DNA of 64,000 bases from Anopheles merus (Eukaryota > Arthropoda > Insecta > Diptera > Culicidae). Below are positions 48,231-61,744 of the stretch, piece by piece. The translations under genes were made by a program, and so were the position numbers. The notes under the pieces were generated by a model. The model was given only the letters and a program-made list of their open reading frames with translations. It did not search any database and was not told the origin of the DNA. Every line of letters starts with the position of its first letter. Positions within the stretch are counted from its first letter, which is position 1. Location: positions 38,131,499-38,195,498 of the forward strand of contig NC_054084.1 of assembly GCF_017562075.2 (NCBI RefSeq), read 5' to 3'.

Positions 48231-48539
48231 TTTCTATTGACAAATACGCAAGTTTGTTATATATTCTGTCTTTTTGTTTTTATTCTTACTTCAATTAATG
48301 AAATGATTTATGCAACATTGTTTATTCAATTGTGTTTTAAAACCACAAAATGGATGATTTTTGAGCACATTTACTAGAGCAATGTATTAAACAGGATAAC
48401 TGCTGTTCTACTTTGCCATATTTTGTAAAACTATATCTTATAACATTAGAAAATTCCTATGGAACATAGGTATGGAACACAGATATAATAGGTGATATTA
48501 TATCAATCAAAACTGATTTTTAAACAATATTTCGACCTT

Positions 48540-48653
48540 ATCAACATGATTTCTAAAATCTTTTAAATCTATCTTAAGTAATATTTTCTTTAGCAATAGA
48601 CAAAGAAAATATTACTTAAGATAGATTTAAAGGATTTTAGAAATCATGTTGAT
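48540..48653. repeat. Near-perfect inverted repeat: 52-nt arms, 10-nt loop
   Basis: The left arm 48540-48591 and right arm 48602-48653 are complementary over 52 positions with one G-U type exception. The loop is agcaatagac (48592-48601). The arms begin atcaacatgatttct. The structure is longer and more perfect than typical animal pre-miRNA, closer to a hairpin-siRNA precursor or a young snap-back element. No terminal direct repeats were noticed. Strand of any transcript is unknown. Confidence 0.9.
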
Positions 48654-48742
48654 GAGAGTATTTTTTTATGGTCAAGGGATACTTCCAAGTAAGTATTTTC
48701 ATCAGGGATAATAAAATTATAGGACTCACCTGAAACATACGT

Positions 48743-49320
48743 AGGGGAAAGCAGGGCAAAAAGGGCATGTTAAGCAGTTAACTGAATATTCCTTTAAATA
48801 TAGTACAAAACACAATTATTATTGCATTATTGTATGCCTCCACCATTTATCTATGGATTAAAATTGCCACATAGAATGAAAATAACTCAAAAACATGAAA
48901 ACAGTGTAAAATAAAAGTTGATGTTTTACGAGAAGCTATTTTGACACGCGGGGTAAAATGGGCATAGCCCTGGGGCAAAATGGGCATATGTAAACAAACT
49001 GTGATACGTCAAAACACTGGGGCAATATGGGCCACAACAACTACGCTTAGGTAATGGTCTATGCTCTTGTGCACGCTTCGTGAAATGTATTTTCGTTCTA
49101 TCTTTTGTTTTGCTGTTCAGGAAAGCCCTTAAAATTATTCCAAAAATATGTTATCAAAATTGAAACAGTTACACGTTTAAATCTACAAAATTGATTAATT
49201 TGAAGCTGTGCCTTGTATCATTTTTGAGGTGCCAGATACAACACCATAGTCTCACCAAGCGCCATATGTCAAAAGCATCTGTTCATTTTGCCCCTAGCGT
49301 AACTGCCCTTTTTGCCCCAC
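48743..49320. mobile_element. MITE-like element with GGGGCAAAATGGGCA-type ends
   Basis: The left end reads gcagggcaaaaagggcatg and the right end contains the complement, tgccctttttgcccc. Internally, ggggtaaaatgggcatag and ggggcaaaatgggcatatg repeat the same motif. It has no transposase and a total of about 575 bp. It is classed as a non-autonomous DNA element from its inverted ends; the target-site duplication was not resolved. Confidence 0.6.
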
Positions 49321-51221
49321 GTGATGCATTTTTGTATTTTTTGTTATATCAGTTAAAATACGTATTCAATCGCCTTGTTTTCTTCAGAAAAATTGTATAG
49401 AAACATCATATCTTTAAAAATATATCATGTAAAACTTCAACGCATCCCTATGACACTGGTTTAAGCTTATTTTCGAAGTGGCAAAAATTACATCAATGTG
49501 TTGCTAAATCTTATTTTGTATTTTTCTTGGTTATATGTTTTGTAAGGGTTATGAAAATTGAATGGTATTCAAAGAACACTCTAATGAATACGTTTTGAGC
49601 ATTGAAATGTATCTTTGTAGTGAAATTTAATAATAAATAATTAAATAAAGGGTGGATGAGGGAAGGAGGCTGATTTCAGGATTTCTTAAATTATTATAAT
49701 AAATTCAACCTTATGTGCTATAGAATATTGTAGCAATATAACTATACTTTTTTTATTTTACAAGATAGTTTCATCTTGTTATTCATCCTTTAAGGTACTT
49801 CAAATTAGCATTCATAAAAACCAGTTTTTCACATCTGTCGCTTGTATTTGTTGGGCGATTATTCGAGGAAAATTTCTGTAATTAGTGAAAAGACTCTCGG
49901 AAATGAAACACAAAGCAATTATATTATTTCGTTGTATTTTTTTCCTTTCGTCGATCGGATGGTTGACATAAGGCACCCTATCACAAGCTTTTACGAAAAG
50001 ATCACATTTGTCCTATGTAGCACAATATAAACAATGATTACTCATGATGGTAGCTATAAGATAAAGGATTAAATCGTTATGGATAGATCGGGTGAGTGGT
50101 TACAAATTATATGCTACAAATATGCTAGCTGTTTTGAACTCTTTCAATACCGTTGATGGCAATAAAGGCACCCACAGCGGATTTTTTTTATAGCGGTACT
50201 GCCACTGTTCAATATTGCTACTACTGCTGTTTCACATGGATGACACATGTGGTTGCATTTGGCCAACGAGCTACAAACAAAACGACAACATAAACAACTC
50301 TAGTGCCAGTAGATTTTTTGGATCTTTTTCAAGACTTTGTGGATGTGTCAACTGTCGTGTGATTGATTGGTTCGAAAAAAAAACACGAATAAGTCCAACG
50401 TTTGCAAAATCCGGCCATGCCAAACCGTGAAACGTAGTGTGAAGATTTGTACCCAAGATTAAAATTTGATGGTTTCTCGACAACTACGTTGATATAGAAT
50501 ACCGTTGATTGATAGCTTCTGAGGAGCTACCGACTGATGTCTTAGTGATCTTCTTATTTAATTATCATCGTGAATATCTTAATTTCATCAATATTTCGAA
50601 TGATCCTTGTAATTGCACATATAACAGATAGAGAAAAAAAATCAGACAATAAATTTTCGGACAATTCGGATCTTTTTTATGTTTGTTTCATCATTTTATC
50701 TTTGGTGATTTTCTAAAAACGTCTTATACCAGTGAACTTACTTTGCCAAAGACGGTAGCACAAGAAGAAGAGCATATGCGTGCTCTTGTGTCTGCTGGAC
50801 AGGTACGGTTATTTGGAAACAGATGTTGCGAAAGTTGTTTTTTTGCCCAGTCGTGCCTATTGACATGAGCTTGAGATAAAAAAGTATATGTATATATATA
50901 TTATATGAGCTTATTTAAAATATCACATTTTTACTGTTGATTTTTTTACATACGAATAACACAAATTGTGTAGACGACAAATTAACCTAATGCGAATTTA
51001 AACTTTTTCGCCCTTATAAAAACATTTGCGCCTATTTAATACAGGCGACAAGTCTCGGTCACATGTATGAAAATGGCTTGAGAAGGAAGGAAGGATGTAT
51101 ATTTAAAAATATATTTATGTAATGGTGGGTTTAAAGGAATAATAGTATGTAATGGCATTAAACAACAATCACAAGTAACAATCCTATGTACATACCCAAG
51201 ACATTTCCTTTTTCTTAAGTA
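49321..51221. other. Intergenic DNA, nothing recognised
   Basis: AT-rich, no gene or RNA supported. Confidence 0.45.
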
Positions 51222-51345
51222 GTCACTTCTTCTTCTTTTGACTCAACAACCGTTGTCAGTCAAGGCCTGCCTGTACCACTTGTGGGATTGGCTTTCAATG
51301 ACTTTTGGATTACTCCCCCATAGCAGACTGTACCATGAGACCGGC
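51222..51345 (-). mobile_element. tRNA-derived SINE with an internal deletion
   Basis: It has the TTCTTC tail complement on the left and the head actgtaccatgagaccggc on the right. The middle (from ggatagtcag to gttgacg in other copies, roughly 80 bp) is missing, including the B box. A 9-bp duplication tcttaagta flanks it (51213-51221 and 51346-51354), so the deletion happened within an intact insertion or its source. Confidence 0.85.
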
Positions 51346-51354
51346 TCTTAAGTA

Positions 51355-52400
51355 ATAACACATTTTATTGATATAAATACACCAGGCTGTATTTAAATTA
51401 AGCCAATTCTTGCTATTTTTTCTGAAAATTTTCAAAAACAATAAATTCATCCAAAGATATGCAATATTGTCTCCTGATTAATTTTAAATAAAAACTGGTA
51501 TTTATTAAAATAATTTTTAAACTATTCCTGCATCCTTAGCCAGAGTTTTACAACCTTTAGCTCACATTAAACTTTTCTTTTGCAGTACTTTTAGATAATT
51601 TTGTACTCTCTATGTAAGTTTTGTTCTGCATAGCTAACATAATGAGCTCTGCACGATTTTGTCCAATGAAATGTAAATAACAATCCTTAACTTTTTTTTT
51701 TTTGAGGAAAACCACTGTAAAAAAACAGTTACATATCTTGTAGGTAGCTTTCAATACAACAATGCCAATTCAGATCGAAATTTTTAATAAAACTCGTAGG
51801 ACATTTTGCCAAAATTCCCTGCATGCAACCGCTCGTTGGTTTATCATCAATAAAGGGGTTTGAACTTCTATCAGCTGTTTAGATTAGCTAGCATTTGAAT
51901 ATATCAGTCACAATACGCCTGGTATACAGCATGTGCTGCTCATCAAAACAGTTAACCTTTCCTTAGAAATTCACTGAACCAAATAACCAACGCGTGTCTC
52001 TAATTTACATGCAGTCACACTTCGTCTCAGATACCTGTTCACGTGCAATCAGCGTAAAAAAACCCTAATACCGTACGCATAAGCAGACTGAATTGGCAAA
52101 TAAGCGGTTGAGAAATCCACAAGAAAATCATCATGAAACATTAGCGAATGTTTCAGAGTATTGTTAACTAGAGCAAATTATGGATAATAAGCGTAATGAG
52201 ATATTGAGTTTGGCCGTCTGTTGGTCTATTTGCATATGAACATTAATGTGTCAGAGCATCAGATTTAGGAAATAATAAACAAACAAAAGCAAGTGCTCTT
52301 TGTACATACAAATAATGATTGTTATAAAAGTATGAAGCTAATCTGTATCATTTAACTAACAATATTTTAAGTGTTTATTGTGGTAGCATCTTCCAAGCAC
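51355..52400. other. Intergenic DNA, nothing recognised
   Basis: AT-rich, no gene. Confidence 0.45.
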
Positions 52401-52419
52401 GGTACAGGATTATGCTCTC

Positions 52420-52540
52420 TCTCTTTGTCTCTCTCTTGTTGGCCTGCTCATGATGGAGCACATTGTCGTAACATGGCCTGGTCAACAATAATTCTCCAGG
52501 ATGCTCTGTCCCTGGCTGCAGCATCCAGGATTATGCTCAC
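52420..52540 (-). mobile_element. Possible LINE fragment (C-terminal coding remnant)
   Basis: On the - strand a short frame reads LDAAARDRASWRIIVDQAM and stops soon after. The DR-x2-WR-x2-V pattern resembles the extreme C-terminus of several insect non-LTR retrotransposon polymerases. A CT-rich simple repeat (about 52413-52437) adjoins. No catalytic motif is present. Confidence 0.35.
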
Positions 52541-52639
52541 ACACAAAAACACAAATTGAAAACAGTAAAATATTAAAATAAACTACTCCCTAGATAATTT
52601 CCATTAGTTATTTATTGTTATTGTTGCATTCAAGCTGCT

Positions 52640-53560
52640 GAGTCTATCGTACAGATTGTGTGCGTTTGGTTTATTCCCATCAAACCAAAATATTCTCCTC
52701 CAATTCCATCCACCTTCCCCTTCCTTTATTCTTCGATGTGGCCACCTCACGGTTGAGAACAAAATAGCAAATTATAGCACATCATCGACTCAATTGAGAC
52801 AATACAAGGGAAGGCGTTTATTTTCCTCCATCCTTTCTGCATTGCGAATCAAATAGACCATGGGGAAGGCTCCCAGCCTATCATACCGTATTACACCCCA
52901 GAGGGACAAATTTCGAAAGAGGCCTGTGATGTTGTTTAGGATCAGCCATGAATAGCGAAGCAAAGGGGCCGACTTTTCCTGAAGGTTCGGTATTGAGTCC
53001 AGGGGATGATTGTTCGCAATAAACCGTAGACAATCAATGTGATGATGAAGGTTGGCATGGGATGTGTGTGTGTGGGAAAGTGAGATGAAAAATCAAACTC
53101 ACGTCCTCCCAAATCTCACACCCCTAGCGGATGTTTCGGGGATGATTTAGGCCACAAAATCCTGCTTCAAAGCTGTTTGCTTTCTGGGGTTAATGCCAGC
53201 AGATTATCATGCTCATTTGTTTCACCTTTTTTTCTGTCTTCAACAGGAAAGCGCCTTTGGCGTGAATTGAGTTCACTTTTTTTTGGGTGAAGTCGTAGAC
53301 CGTTACACTTGCCATTTGACTGCCAAGGGGAAACATTATTATAGCACTGGGGCCCGGTGATTTGAGAAGTGCATGGAAACGGTGCAGTAACAATCACAGT
53401 ACAGGGGTAACTTTTCCTTCCGTCCTGATTATATCGAAGCCTGTTTTGCTTTCATGAGGAGTGCGCCGATTGTTATGGTGCAAGAAGCGTGAAGAATCAC
53501 TCATCTAATGGTTGTTTGCCTAGCTGAAGCTGCACCTGCTAATCGTCGTATCTTTTTTTT
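52640..53560. other. Relatively GC-rich intergenic block
   Basis: Base composition differs from the AT-rich neighbours. There are several overlapping short frames but none with protein-family features. It could be a conserved regulatory block; no copy was found elsewhere in the window. Confidence 0.35.
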
Positions 53561-54167
53561 TTTTTGATTATTTTTTATTAAGACTAGAACATCAATTGAT
53601 TCTCTTCATTTTAATTTTCTCGCCTAAAAAATTGTAACTACGCTATATTACTTTACTATTTGGACTTTTAGTGTTTTTGTTTCTCATAAAAATGTTATAA
53701 CATGTTTATAAATAGTAAATGTTTTTTCTTATTGTTACAAAACTTATGCTCTTGAACAAATAACAATAACTTTATTCACTCAAATACTACGTAACACTCC
53801 CTTCCCTTTAACAAATTGGTGTAAATAAAACATCTGTTTTCGTAAATAGGGTGTTATTCTTTTGTCGATTTAGTTGTAAACCTTCATCACCGTATCAACA
53901 ACCGTGTCGAAAGTGAATGATAACTGTGCGAACCTACCGCATGACAAAGCAATTCTTTTCTGCGAAGGACTTTGGCAGGGATTGTGACAAATTTGTTGCA
54001 TGTCTCTGTGGCACCATTTTCAGCAACAGTGGAAAATAAGAACAGAAATTTTGTTAAAAAAGACTTTGTAATTTTTTTTAAATATAACATCTTTTTTAGA
54101 CATAACATATAATCTCTCACCATCTTCCAAAAGTCCAACAGGAGGTTATACACTTGTTTTAAAACAC

Positions 54168-54222
54168 CGGGGTGGTACCGTGTAACAATCATCAACTCGA
54201 ACGATTAAATAACATGCCCAAA
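54168..54222 (+). mobile_element. SINE head fragment
   Basis: The string gtaacaatcatcaactcgaa, followed by cgattaaataacatgccc, matches the head of the SINE family. It is interrupted before the B box. Confidence 0.55.
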
Positions 54223-55249
54223 TTTTTTTTAATTTGTTTAGCTTTGGCAGTCTTTGATATCGTTTATGTGTTGTCGATTTGAAGACTGAGTGTAAATATA
54301 ATCACAACATATTGAGAACTTTATCTGATGATCTGATAAAGAAATACTCTATCTCATAATAAAAAAAGAAAATTATCATACTCCTAGAAGTTCCTAGTCA
54401 GGAACCGATTCTCCGTCGCTTTCAATGACGTTATGGGATGAACGACAAAGCAGAAAATATCAAATGACAAGGCACCCAAATACAATCAAACCAACACGCA
54501 CCACCCTGAAATAATTCATACCAATATTGGTTATTTATTCTAATATGATTAACGGGACGGAAGATTACGAATCGATGAGAAGGAGATTGAGGTCAAGGAA
54601 CACTAACACTAACGATGAAATGTTTTTCTTTCTTTTTGCTTCAATACCTTCGTCTTCGATCCACTGCTCAAACAATCATCAGCTGATTTTTATGATTGAC
54701 TGATTGATTTCGGGAGCATAGTACTCCCTAATTTATGCTAAAGAACTGGTCAAGCTTTCTAAGCGCGCTCAGGTTTTAAAAAATGTTATTTTCCATGATT
54801 TGTGACGTCAAGATCATGATATACTGTTTTTCTAGTTTGTAAAGCTCCTGATAGCCGAAGGAGTCGAATGAAAATGGTAGCTTGATAAGCAATGTGCCAA
54901 TTTGAGATCCATTAAAATGTTTTTGTACTGTATATTAAGTCGCAGATCATCCATTTTAAATCACAATCAGTTTTTTTCAGGTAATATTTGTTATTCTATA
55001 TTTGTGAAACCTATACATAAAAATGTGCATAAAATCCAATGATTTAATAACCAACCCCTACAAGATTCGACAAGGATGCTCGTTTTTACCTCTGTGTTTA
55101 ATCAGTTATCGATATTACGGTGCAAGGATGGGCTCTATTCGTTTCGTTATGGTAAAAGTAATAAAATTACAATTTATAATAAAAATATGTTGGTCGATCC
55201 ACCGATGTTTTCACATGCGACACTCAAAGAATTCACTTACAAAAATTAT
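54223..55249. other. Intergenic DNA, nothing recognised
   Basis: No gene or repeat supported. Confidence 0.4.
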
Positions 55250-55260
55250 ACGAAAGTATT

Positions 55261-55445
55261 TTTTCTTCTTCTTCGTTTGGCTCAACAACCGTTGTCAATC
55301 AAAGCCTGCCTGTACCACTTGTGGAGTAGGCTTTCAGTGACATATGGGTTACCACTCGTAGCATGATAGTCAGTCCTACGTATGGCGGCACGTTCCATTT
55401 GAGGTTTGAACCCATGATGGGCATGTTGTTAAGTCGTACGAGTTG
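55261..55445 (-). mobile_element. tRNA-derived SINE, slightly 5'-truncated
   Basis: It has a TTCTTCTTCTTC tail complement, the family body, and B box ggtttgaaccc (+ strand), ending at cgagttgacg without the outermost head. A near-perfect duplication flanks it: acgaaagtatt (55250-55260) and acgaaaatatt (55446-55456), 10 of 11 matching. Confidence 0.85.
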
Positions 55446-56084
55446 ACGAAAATATTCATAAAGGTAAAATAAATTGTCCTTTGTGTAAAACTAAGCCATG
55501 AGCTTTTTTTTAAAGCAATTAAAATAATTTTAGCCATTTAAAAGCTTATTTTACTAAATTTTGTATTTATTTATTATTTATAATCACCCATATTTCAAAG
55601 ATTAAAATCCATTTTGATTTAGAATCCGGTTTAAAATTATGAACAATGAGCATAATGCTTAGCCTTCGTTAGCTTCATTTTTCCAATAATCCGTCTCTTT
55701 ACTTTTCCTTCTTATCCCTTACGAATGATCAATAGCGAGGATACAACGAAGTCCTAATTTCAACGCCATGCGAAAAGAAAATCAACGCTTTCCCTCAAAC
55801 ACACTCATGCCGAACGTGACGCGCTCCCAAAAAATGGCACCACGTTCTGGTGCGAGCTGTAGCGGCGGAAGAAAATCAGTATCCATAGAAATCACGTTCA
55901 CTTATGTACAAACGGCTCCGAACCAAGGGGAACAGATTTCCCCAATGAAAGCATGAATCTCTAGCGTTGCTCTTTCAGCGTCTCTATGTGTGGTTTTGTG
56001 TGAGCTTTACGAAATTCGTAGTATATAGCGGAAATGAAGAGCAAACAGCATTCATTTTTTTTCCAATATTCTATGAACACATTC

Positions 56085-57310
56085 ACCTCACCAACTTAGG
56101 TGCAAACTCATATGAAGAGATTTTACCCGGAAGGCTACAATATTCCCCACGAAGCACAAAAAGGAATGTGATAATGGAATAAAAAAAAGTAAGGCAAAAA
56201 TCCCTATCGTAGCAAATAGAATTGTTATAAAGATTCCATCGCGCTTTGATCATTTTTGCCTGTATATTTGTGTTAGTAATCATTGATATTGATGATGATG
56301 ATACTGATGGGAATCAAGGTTAGCTCGCATACTAGTACACTCTTATATACTAATTCTCTTCGAAGTTCATCATCATCAATTTCCTTTAGCTGGGAGAGCA
56401 CAATGAATTCTGTCCACTTTGTTCCCGCTTTAGTACAATCCATTTCTATCACAAACACACGTGCTCGGCTGTGCACATAACATGTACTCTGATTCTCGAC
56501 CGAGAATTCCGTTGCAAATTTAGCTTTTGTGGCGTATTTTTTTACTCCTTTTGTAAATCGCTTAAAACGCACCAGTTTTGATCGTTGCTGAAAGAACTCG
56601 CGATTATGGATGTTTCAAAAATACAAGACAGGAGCTTTGAGCACTGGGAGGGCTACATCAAGTTATTTTAGATCTGGTAACATCATTGAAAAGGATTCGC
56701 TAGCTCATTTGTATACAAACACTAGCAAGGTATCATCACTTAGCCGCGTTGATTTTTTCGAGCAATTCCAGCAAGATTTGTTTCTATCTTCCAACTGTTC
56801 TTCCAAGTCATCGTCATTGAAGTCAGCCATGTGAGCGAGATTGAGCATCGTGATTGCGAGTAGCGAGACTGATGATAATGGCCCCGATGTTACATATAAA
56901 TACTCGAATGGAGTTAAGCTCTTCTTTTTTCTAGCGTTTCACTTTTTGTCTTGTTCGTTGTACATTTCTCTCTTTCCCAGCCCGGTTCTCTTATTGCATG
57001 AGTGTTTGTAGAAACCAAATTCAATGTTCCGGTAGCTCAGCTCCATTCAGTGGGAGGCTTGCGATTGAGCTTTTCGTACCAACCCCTTACACTATCTCAT
57101 TTCACCTCTTTGACTGATATACGAGATAGCTCATAGATCCGTGTGTTTGTGTGTGTGAGCGATAAAATATACAGGAGTTTTTCCACTGATTTTATATTTA
57201 TAGCTAACCGTGTAGCTTTTACGAGCGTGACTTTGGACGTTTTTCAGGCATTCCAAAAATAACGACCGAGAGTAGATTCATACATTTGGATACATGCAAT
57301 CTTGGAAATT
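56085..57310. promoter_or_regulatory. Duplicated non-coding module z, copy C
   Basis: It matches the intronic copy at 29110-30420 over tatgaagagatt, cacaaacacacgtgctcgg and ctctgattctcgaccgagaa. Then come catcgtgattgc, gagttaagctcttct, gcgataaaatatacag and ttttatatttatagct. Similarity continues weakly past 57310 (tgtcgtttatctt). It opens unit C. Confidence 0.5.
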
Positions 57311-57499
57311 GGAGAAGGCAAATTGGGCGAGATTTCTCACTGCTACCTGAAACAGAATGTTGACGATTGTGTCGTTTATCTTGTTTGTTTCCTTTTTGAC
57401 GTCTTGTAGATAGTATTGCGTACCTTTCTTTGTTGCACAAGCTCGGCAATTTTTACATTGAACCTTGACACACATTCTGTTTCGGAGTGCAGTTTAATA

Positions 57500-58550
57500 A
57501 CCCCTGCATTAAATAAATCTTCTTGAACTTGGGCAAATTAACGACCATCTTTGTTTCACGCACCTACATGAGCGAGGGAACATAAGCCATTGAAGGAAAA
57601 TCAATCAAGTGTTATAATGATTTGAAAAAAAAAACTAAGATGAAGAATATATATAGGTTTTTAAGTTTCTGTGTTAACTGTGTTAAACTTAAATACTATT
57701 AAAATATATAATTGACGCATTTTTTTTGTATCAAGAGATTAGTTTTTAATGATATAGTAAATACCTTAGTATTTAGTTGTTCATGCTATAGTAACATATT
57801 TATAAATTTATCATACTTCTGTTATCGTTTGCCTTATGGGAACAGCTCATACGTCGGAAGTAAAAGCGGAAACTATTAATTAAAAATCATTGATGATGTC
57901 TAATCCAATGTTAATCCTTATATCTTCTTGGTTCAAATGCTCTTAAGCTACTGCACTCGTACAGTTTTACCCTCCTTGCTTTAGAATCAATTCTTCGCAT
58001 TATATTTCGATGAGGCGCATGGATAGTGGAAACAGGAATCAAATGATTTAGCTTGACCATGGTGAAATATTAATGGCGGCAAAGTATTTCATTACAAATC
58101 ACATTAATCATTGTGACGTTGATTATTTGTAATGACAGTCGGTTGGAGATTATCTGGAAATTCTTCCTTAATCACAGTGCGATAAGTTGAACAACGATAT
58201 TTTCATTAAGCGACACATCGTTTTGATGTGAATAGTTATCCAGCATAGCTTAGGGGGGACTATGATTTTGATCGTAATTTTGTTAAATATATTCCGTATT
58301 GCTATTAGGTTTTCGTAATCAGGTTAGATTAATTTATACGCCTTGTGTTAGTTTTTTTTAAACCATTTTTTTACAGGAAACAAATTCTCTTAAAAAGTAT
58401 GTTGGTTGGTATGTGTTGTGTTATGATAAGTAACCGAGCTCGAGTACTTGGCCAAAGCAGATGAATGTTGCTTCAGGTGTTCCACAAAAAGTTGTATTGA
58501 ATCAAGAAAGAACGCCAGGTAGTTTTGTCGTTAGTTGTCTTTAATATAAT
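57500..58550. other. Intergenic DNA between modules z and a (unit C)
   Basis: AT-rich. No gene or exon remnant. Confidence 0.4.
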
Positions 58551-58551
58551 C

Positions 58552-58610
58552 AATGACACAGGTAGGTGATAATTGGCCGACGATAGATAAAGTCCAATCA
58601 CGCCATCGTT
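58552..58610. promoter_or_regulatory. Duplicated non-coding module a, copy C
   Basis: It reads atgacacaggtaggtgataa, then ttggccgacgatagataaag and tccaatcacgcc, matching copies A and B in order. Confidence 0.4.
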
Positions 58611-59271
58611 CTCAAATAACACGATCGCATGAACATTGTTTATTGACGATAGTTATTCCTTAATTTGTACGTCGATTTTGCACCTTAATAATCACATTAG
58701 CTAAGGCACTTAACATCGTTGAACTTGAAGAAGGTAGGTAATATAAATCCGATGAAACAGCGCTCAAATATGAGCGCTTGTTATGCAGTGCCTAGGCCAC
58801 TTAAAAAAACATGCAAAAGTACCGTTCTAGCCGTATTGCATGATTCGTCGATACATTTCTCATGCCCTAAACAAACTAAACAAACACGTTTCACTTTTTG
58901 CATGCTGTAGGGTTATTTTAGAGACATTCTTCCTAGTCTCTTAGCACTACAAAGAAGGCTATTGTATAAAATGTAGAATACTTGGAGAAAACAAATTGTA
59001 TAACGCAACTAATTCATTTCGAAAACGTGTCATTCAAAAACAAACCACGCCCTGATTACTTTTAATTAGCATCCTATGTCTGCAAACTTCCCCGCAAGCA
59101 ACCCTTTATCAACTTTCCAATGAAAAATAGGTTCAATTGTAGGAATATCGGAAAAAAGCTTGTCATTACTAAAATCAACAATTTCCCCGTAGAACTATTC
59201 ACAGCTCTACTCCTGGTCCAAGTCGGTTTTGGTGTGTCGTGCATAATTAATTAAGATCGTTCTCCACGAAC

Positions 59272-59805
59272 CACATTGTATGTTATTTATTATGCAAACA
59301 CCACACCTTCCGTTCAGCAACTCGTGCGGTATCGATCATCAATATCGCAGTATAGGTGGGGTCTTGTTGACTTTACACAACCCAGGGCCAGCGAAAACCC
59401 CGTTGGACAAACAATCACTCGTGGCAATCGGAAATTATTGAACAGAGCCTGTTTCCGGGCAAACAGGCTTGATGAGTGTGTTCCATTATGACCGCAAATT
59501 AAAACATTCTCTTCGTTGAACTTGTGCCGCACATCATACCCTGCGCGGTAGTGCTTGTTGAATGTTGCGTTTTAGAACTAGGGATATGGGTGGTCCAGCC
59601 TGAAACAAAGCGGCACTATTTACCATGCTCATTTTGATGAATAATTAAAATTGATCGCTCTAGTATGATGAGCCAACGTGGAGGTTGTAGGATGATGTTG
59701 GTTCTTTCGTACGCTTCGGTGGATTGTGATACATGCATTTGAAACTTCGATAGTGAGCAGAGGTCATGTTTACTGATGGGATAGTTAATTAAAATGAATT
59801 CTCTT
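59272..59805. promoter_or_regulatory. Duplicated non-coding module b, copy C (extended)
   Basis: Same order of blocks as 46105-46625. The right half also matches 4625-4895, with ccatgctcattttgatgaat then aattaaaattgatcgc, and tactgatgggatagttaatt. Confidence 0.55.
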
Positions 59806-60944
59806 CATACATGATGAAAGCAATCGTGTGAGTCAATAGATGAGTTAGTCTAAAAAGCGTTGAAGGTGACGTACGAATGACATAGTTCTATTGCTTATTT
59901 TTGTGATAAATTTGCTACAGGTCTAAAGAAACTCTATCGTCAATTATTAATGACAACTTATGAATGTAATAATGTTGATTCAACAAAGGAAACAACATAA
60001 TTATATTGTTTAAGTACTAGAATCCTTTTCACACTTTGAGAATTAAAAAAAAAACACAGTTACATATTCTTTTCAAATCTCAAGAAGTAGTGGGCGGATA
60101 CCAAACGATCCTTCTCACCCATACCATTTTTCAACTAAATGACTATTTTTTATCTTCTATATTCATGTTGGTATCACTCCGTCTGTACTGTACAGATCGC
60201 TCCAAAACTGATATAATTAAGTTATCGATTCCATTACTTTGTAACCTCATGAGACACTTCGGTACAGGGACATAAACAACTAAGACATGTTTTGTTCTGT
60301 GTTTTAGCTATATTTTCGTTTCATCTGTCACATCCAAGCGGATGACAATCAATGTTTTTATACCATCCGGGCTTTATTAACTAACGGAAGGACAGTTAAA
60401 TACGGCTACATTTTTAAACCATCTGGACTGTAGATGTTAAAACGATCCAAAAAAAAGTATACGAGAAGCTGTTGCCCCTCTTAATACTTTGAAATCTAAA
60501 TGATACCTTGAAGATTGGATCCAGCAATATCAATACGTTAGCCATCAGGACTCCATTACCGTGACTGCATTATGAAACATTCAACACGCTACTTGTGTTA
60601 ACTACTCAACAACATGTACTCGTTTTCAGTATCGATATTCAATGTGTATATTCCTTAAGCATACAGTAAGAAATTATGCCTACAAATTATCAGCCCACAT
60701 ACCGTTATACAAAAAGCTATTCTCCAAAGTAACAACAAAATCATAATGTTTTTTTTTTACGAAATATGCATTTTATTTAAATCCTTTTAAACTAACGAGC
60801 ATTTCAAAAAGGATTGAGTTTTATATAAAATTCAAGTCACTCAAAAATATAAAATGTTTGAGTGGCTGGTGTTACCTTTAGTCGACATTAAGATTGGTGT
60901 GCATTCTCCAAGGTATCACACACCATACATTGATAAGTTGCTAC

Positions 60945-61285
60945 GTGATTAACTAATGGATTTTTTGCGTTGATTTGTGTCACAGGCACATCACGCTAAT
61001 ATCAAGAGAATTGTATTTAATTAATAGAATGCGGTGAATAATGTGTCACATTTCAGCCTGTCTACCAGAACTCGAAGCCAAACTCCTTTTATCTTCTCCA
61101 CCCTTCCATCACACACCGTAGCGATCGACATTATCATGGAAATATACTTTGTTTGGTCACCTTAATTGCAGGTCCCATATGCTACGAACTAGCCCCATTC
61201 CTGTCCCCAAAGTAGTACCAGTGGTGGAAACGAAAAGATTTCAATCGTTGATTAAATCTATGAATATTTTAATGGACATTGAGCT
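60945..61285. promoter_or_regulatory. Duplicated non-coding module c, copy C
   Basis: It matches 6130-6400 over taatggatttttt, acatcacgctaatatcaaga and ttgtatttaattaatagaat, then ggtcaccttaattgc and aatctatgaat. Confidence 0.45.
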
Positions 61286-61744
61286 GCACCCTAATGAGCC
61301 GTGAAAAGGGGTATAAATTTGCCCTCCTGGTGAAGTTCATGGTGTTTGGCATGACCTTGTCAAAAAATGGTGATATTACCGTTGCGTATGGTATTGTGAA
61401 GGTAATCATTGTTGACTAAATACATGATTATGATTAAAAAAGCCACGACACAAATGACACGAAACAGTAGATGTACAGTGATCTCGATGTGTCGAATTCT
61501 TGAAAATATAGAGAAAAAAAATCAAGAATCAATCAAAAAGTTGAGTTGCAAGAGATTATACAATTGTTAAGCACGGTACTAAGGTATTTTAAACATTCAA
61601 ACCCCACTCGATATAAGCTGTACCGCAAAGAAACTATTGCGGTGGGCTATTTATTTAAGACGCTCTTTTTAAACGCTTGGTTTCTGCGTAAGCAAAATTA
61701 TCCGAAAATCGTAAGCATGTACCTTCAGGCGACATTTTCCAATC

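Noticed and set aside
59314..59532. Antisense frame in module b resembling the one at 46124-46321
   Set aside because: Similarity is limited to blocks that are also conserved at the DNA level. No consistent start, no domain, and copy A lacks it.
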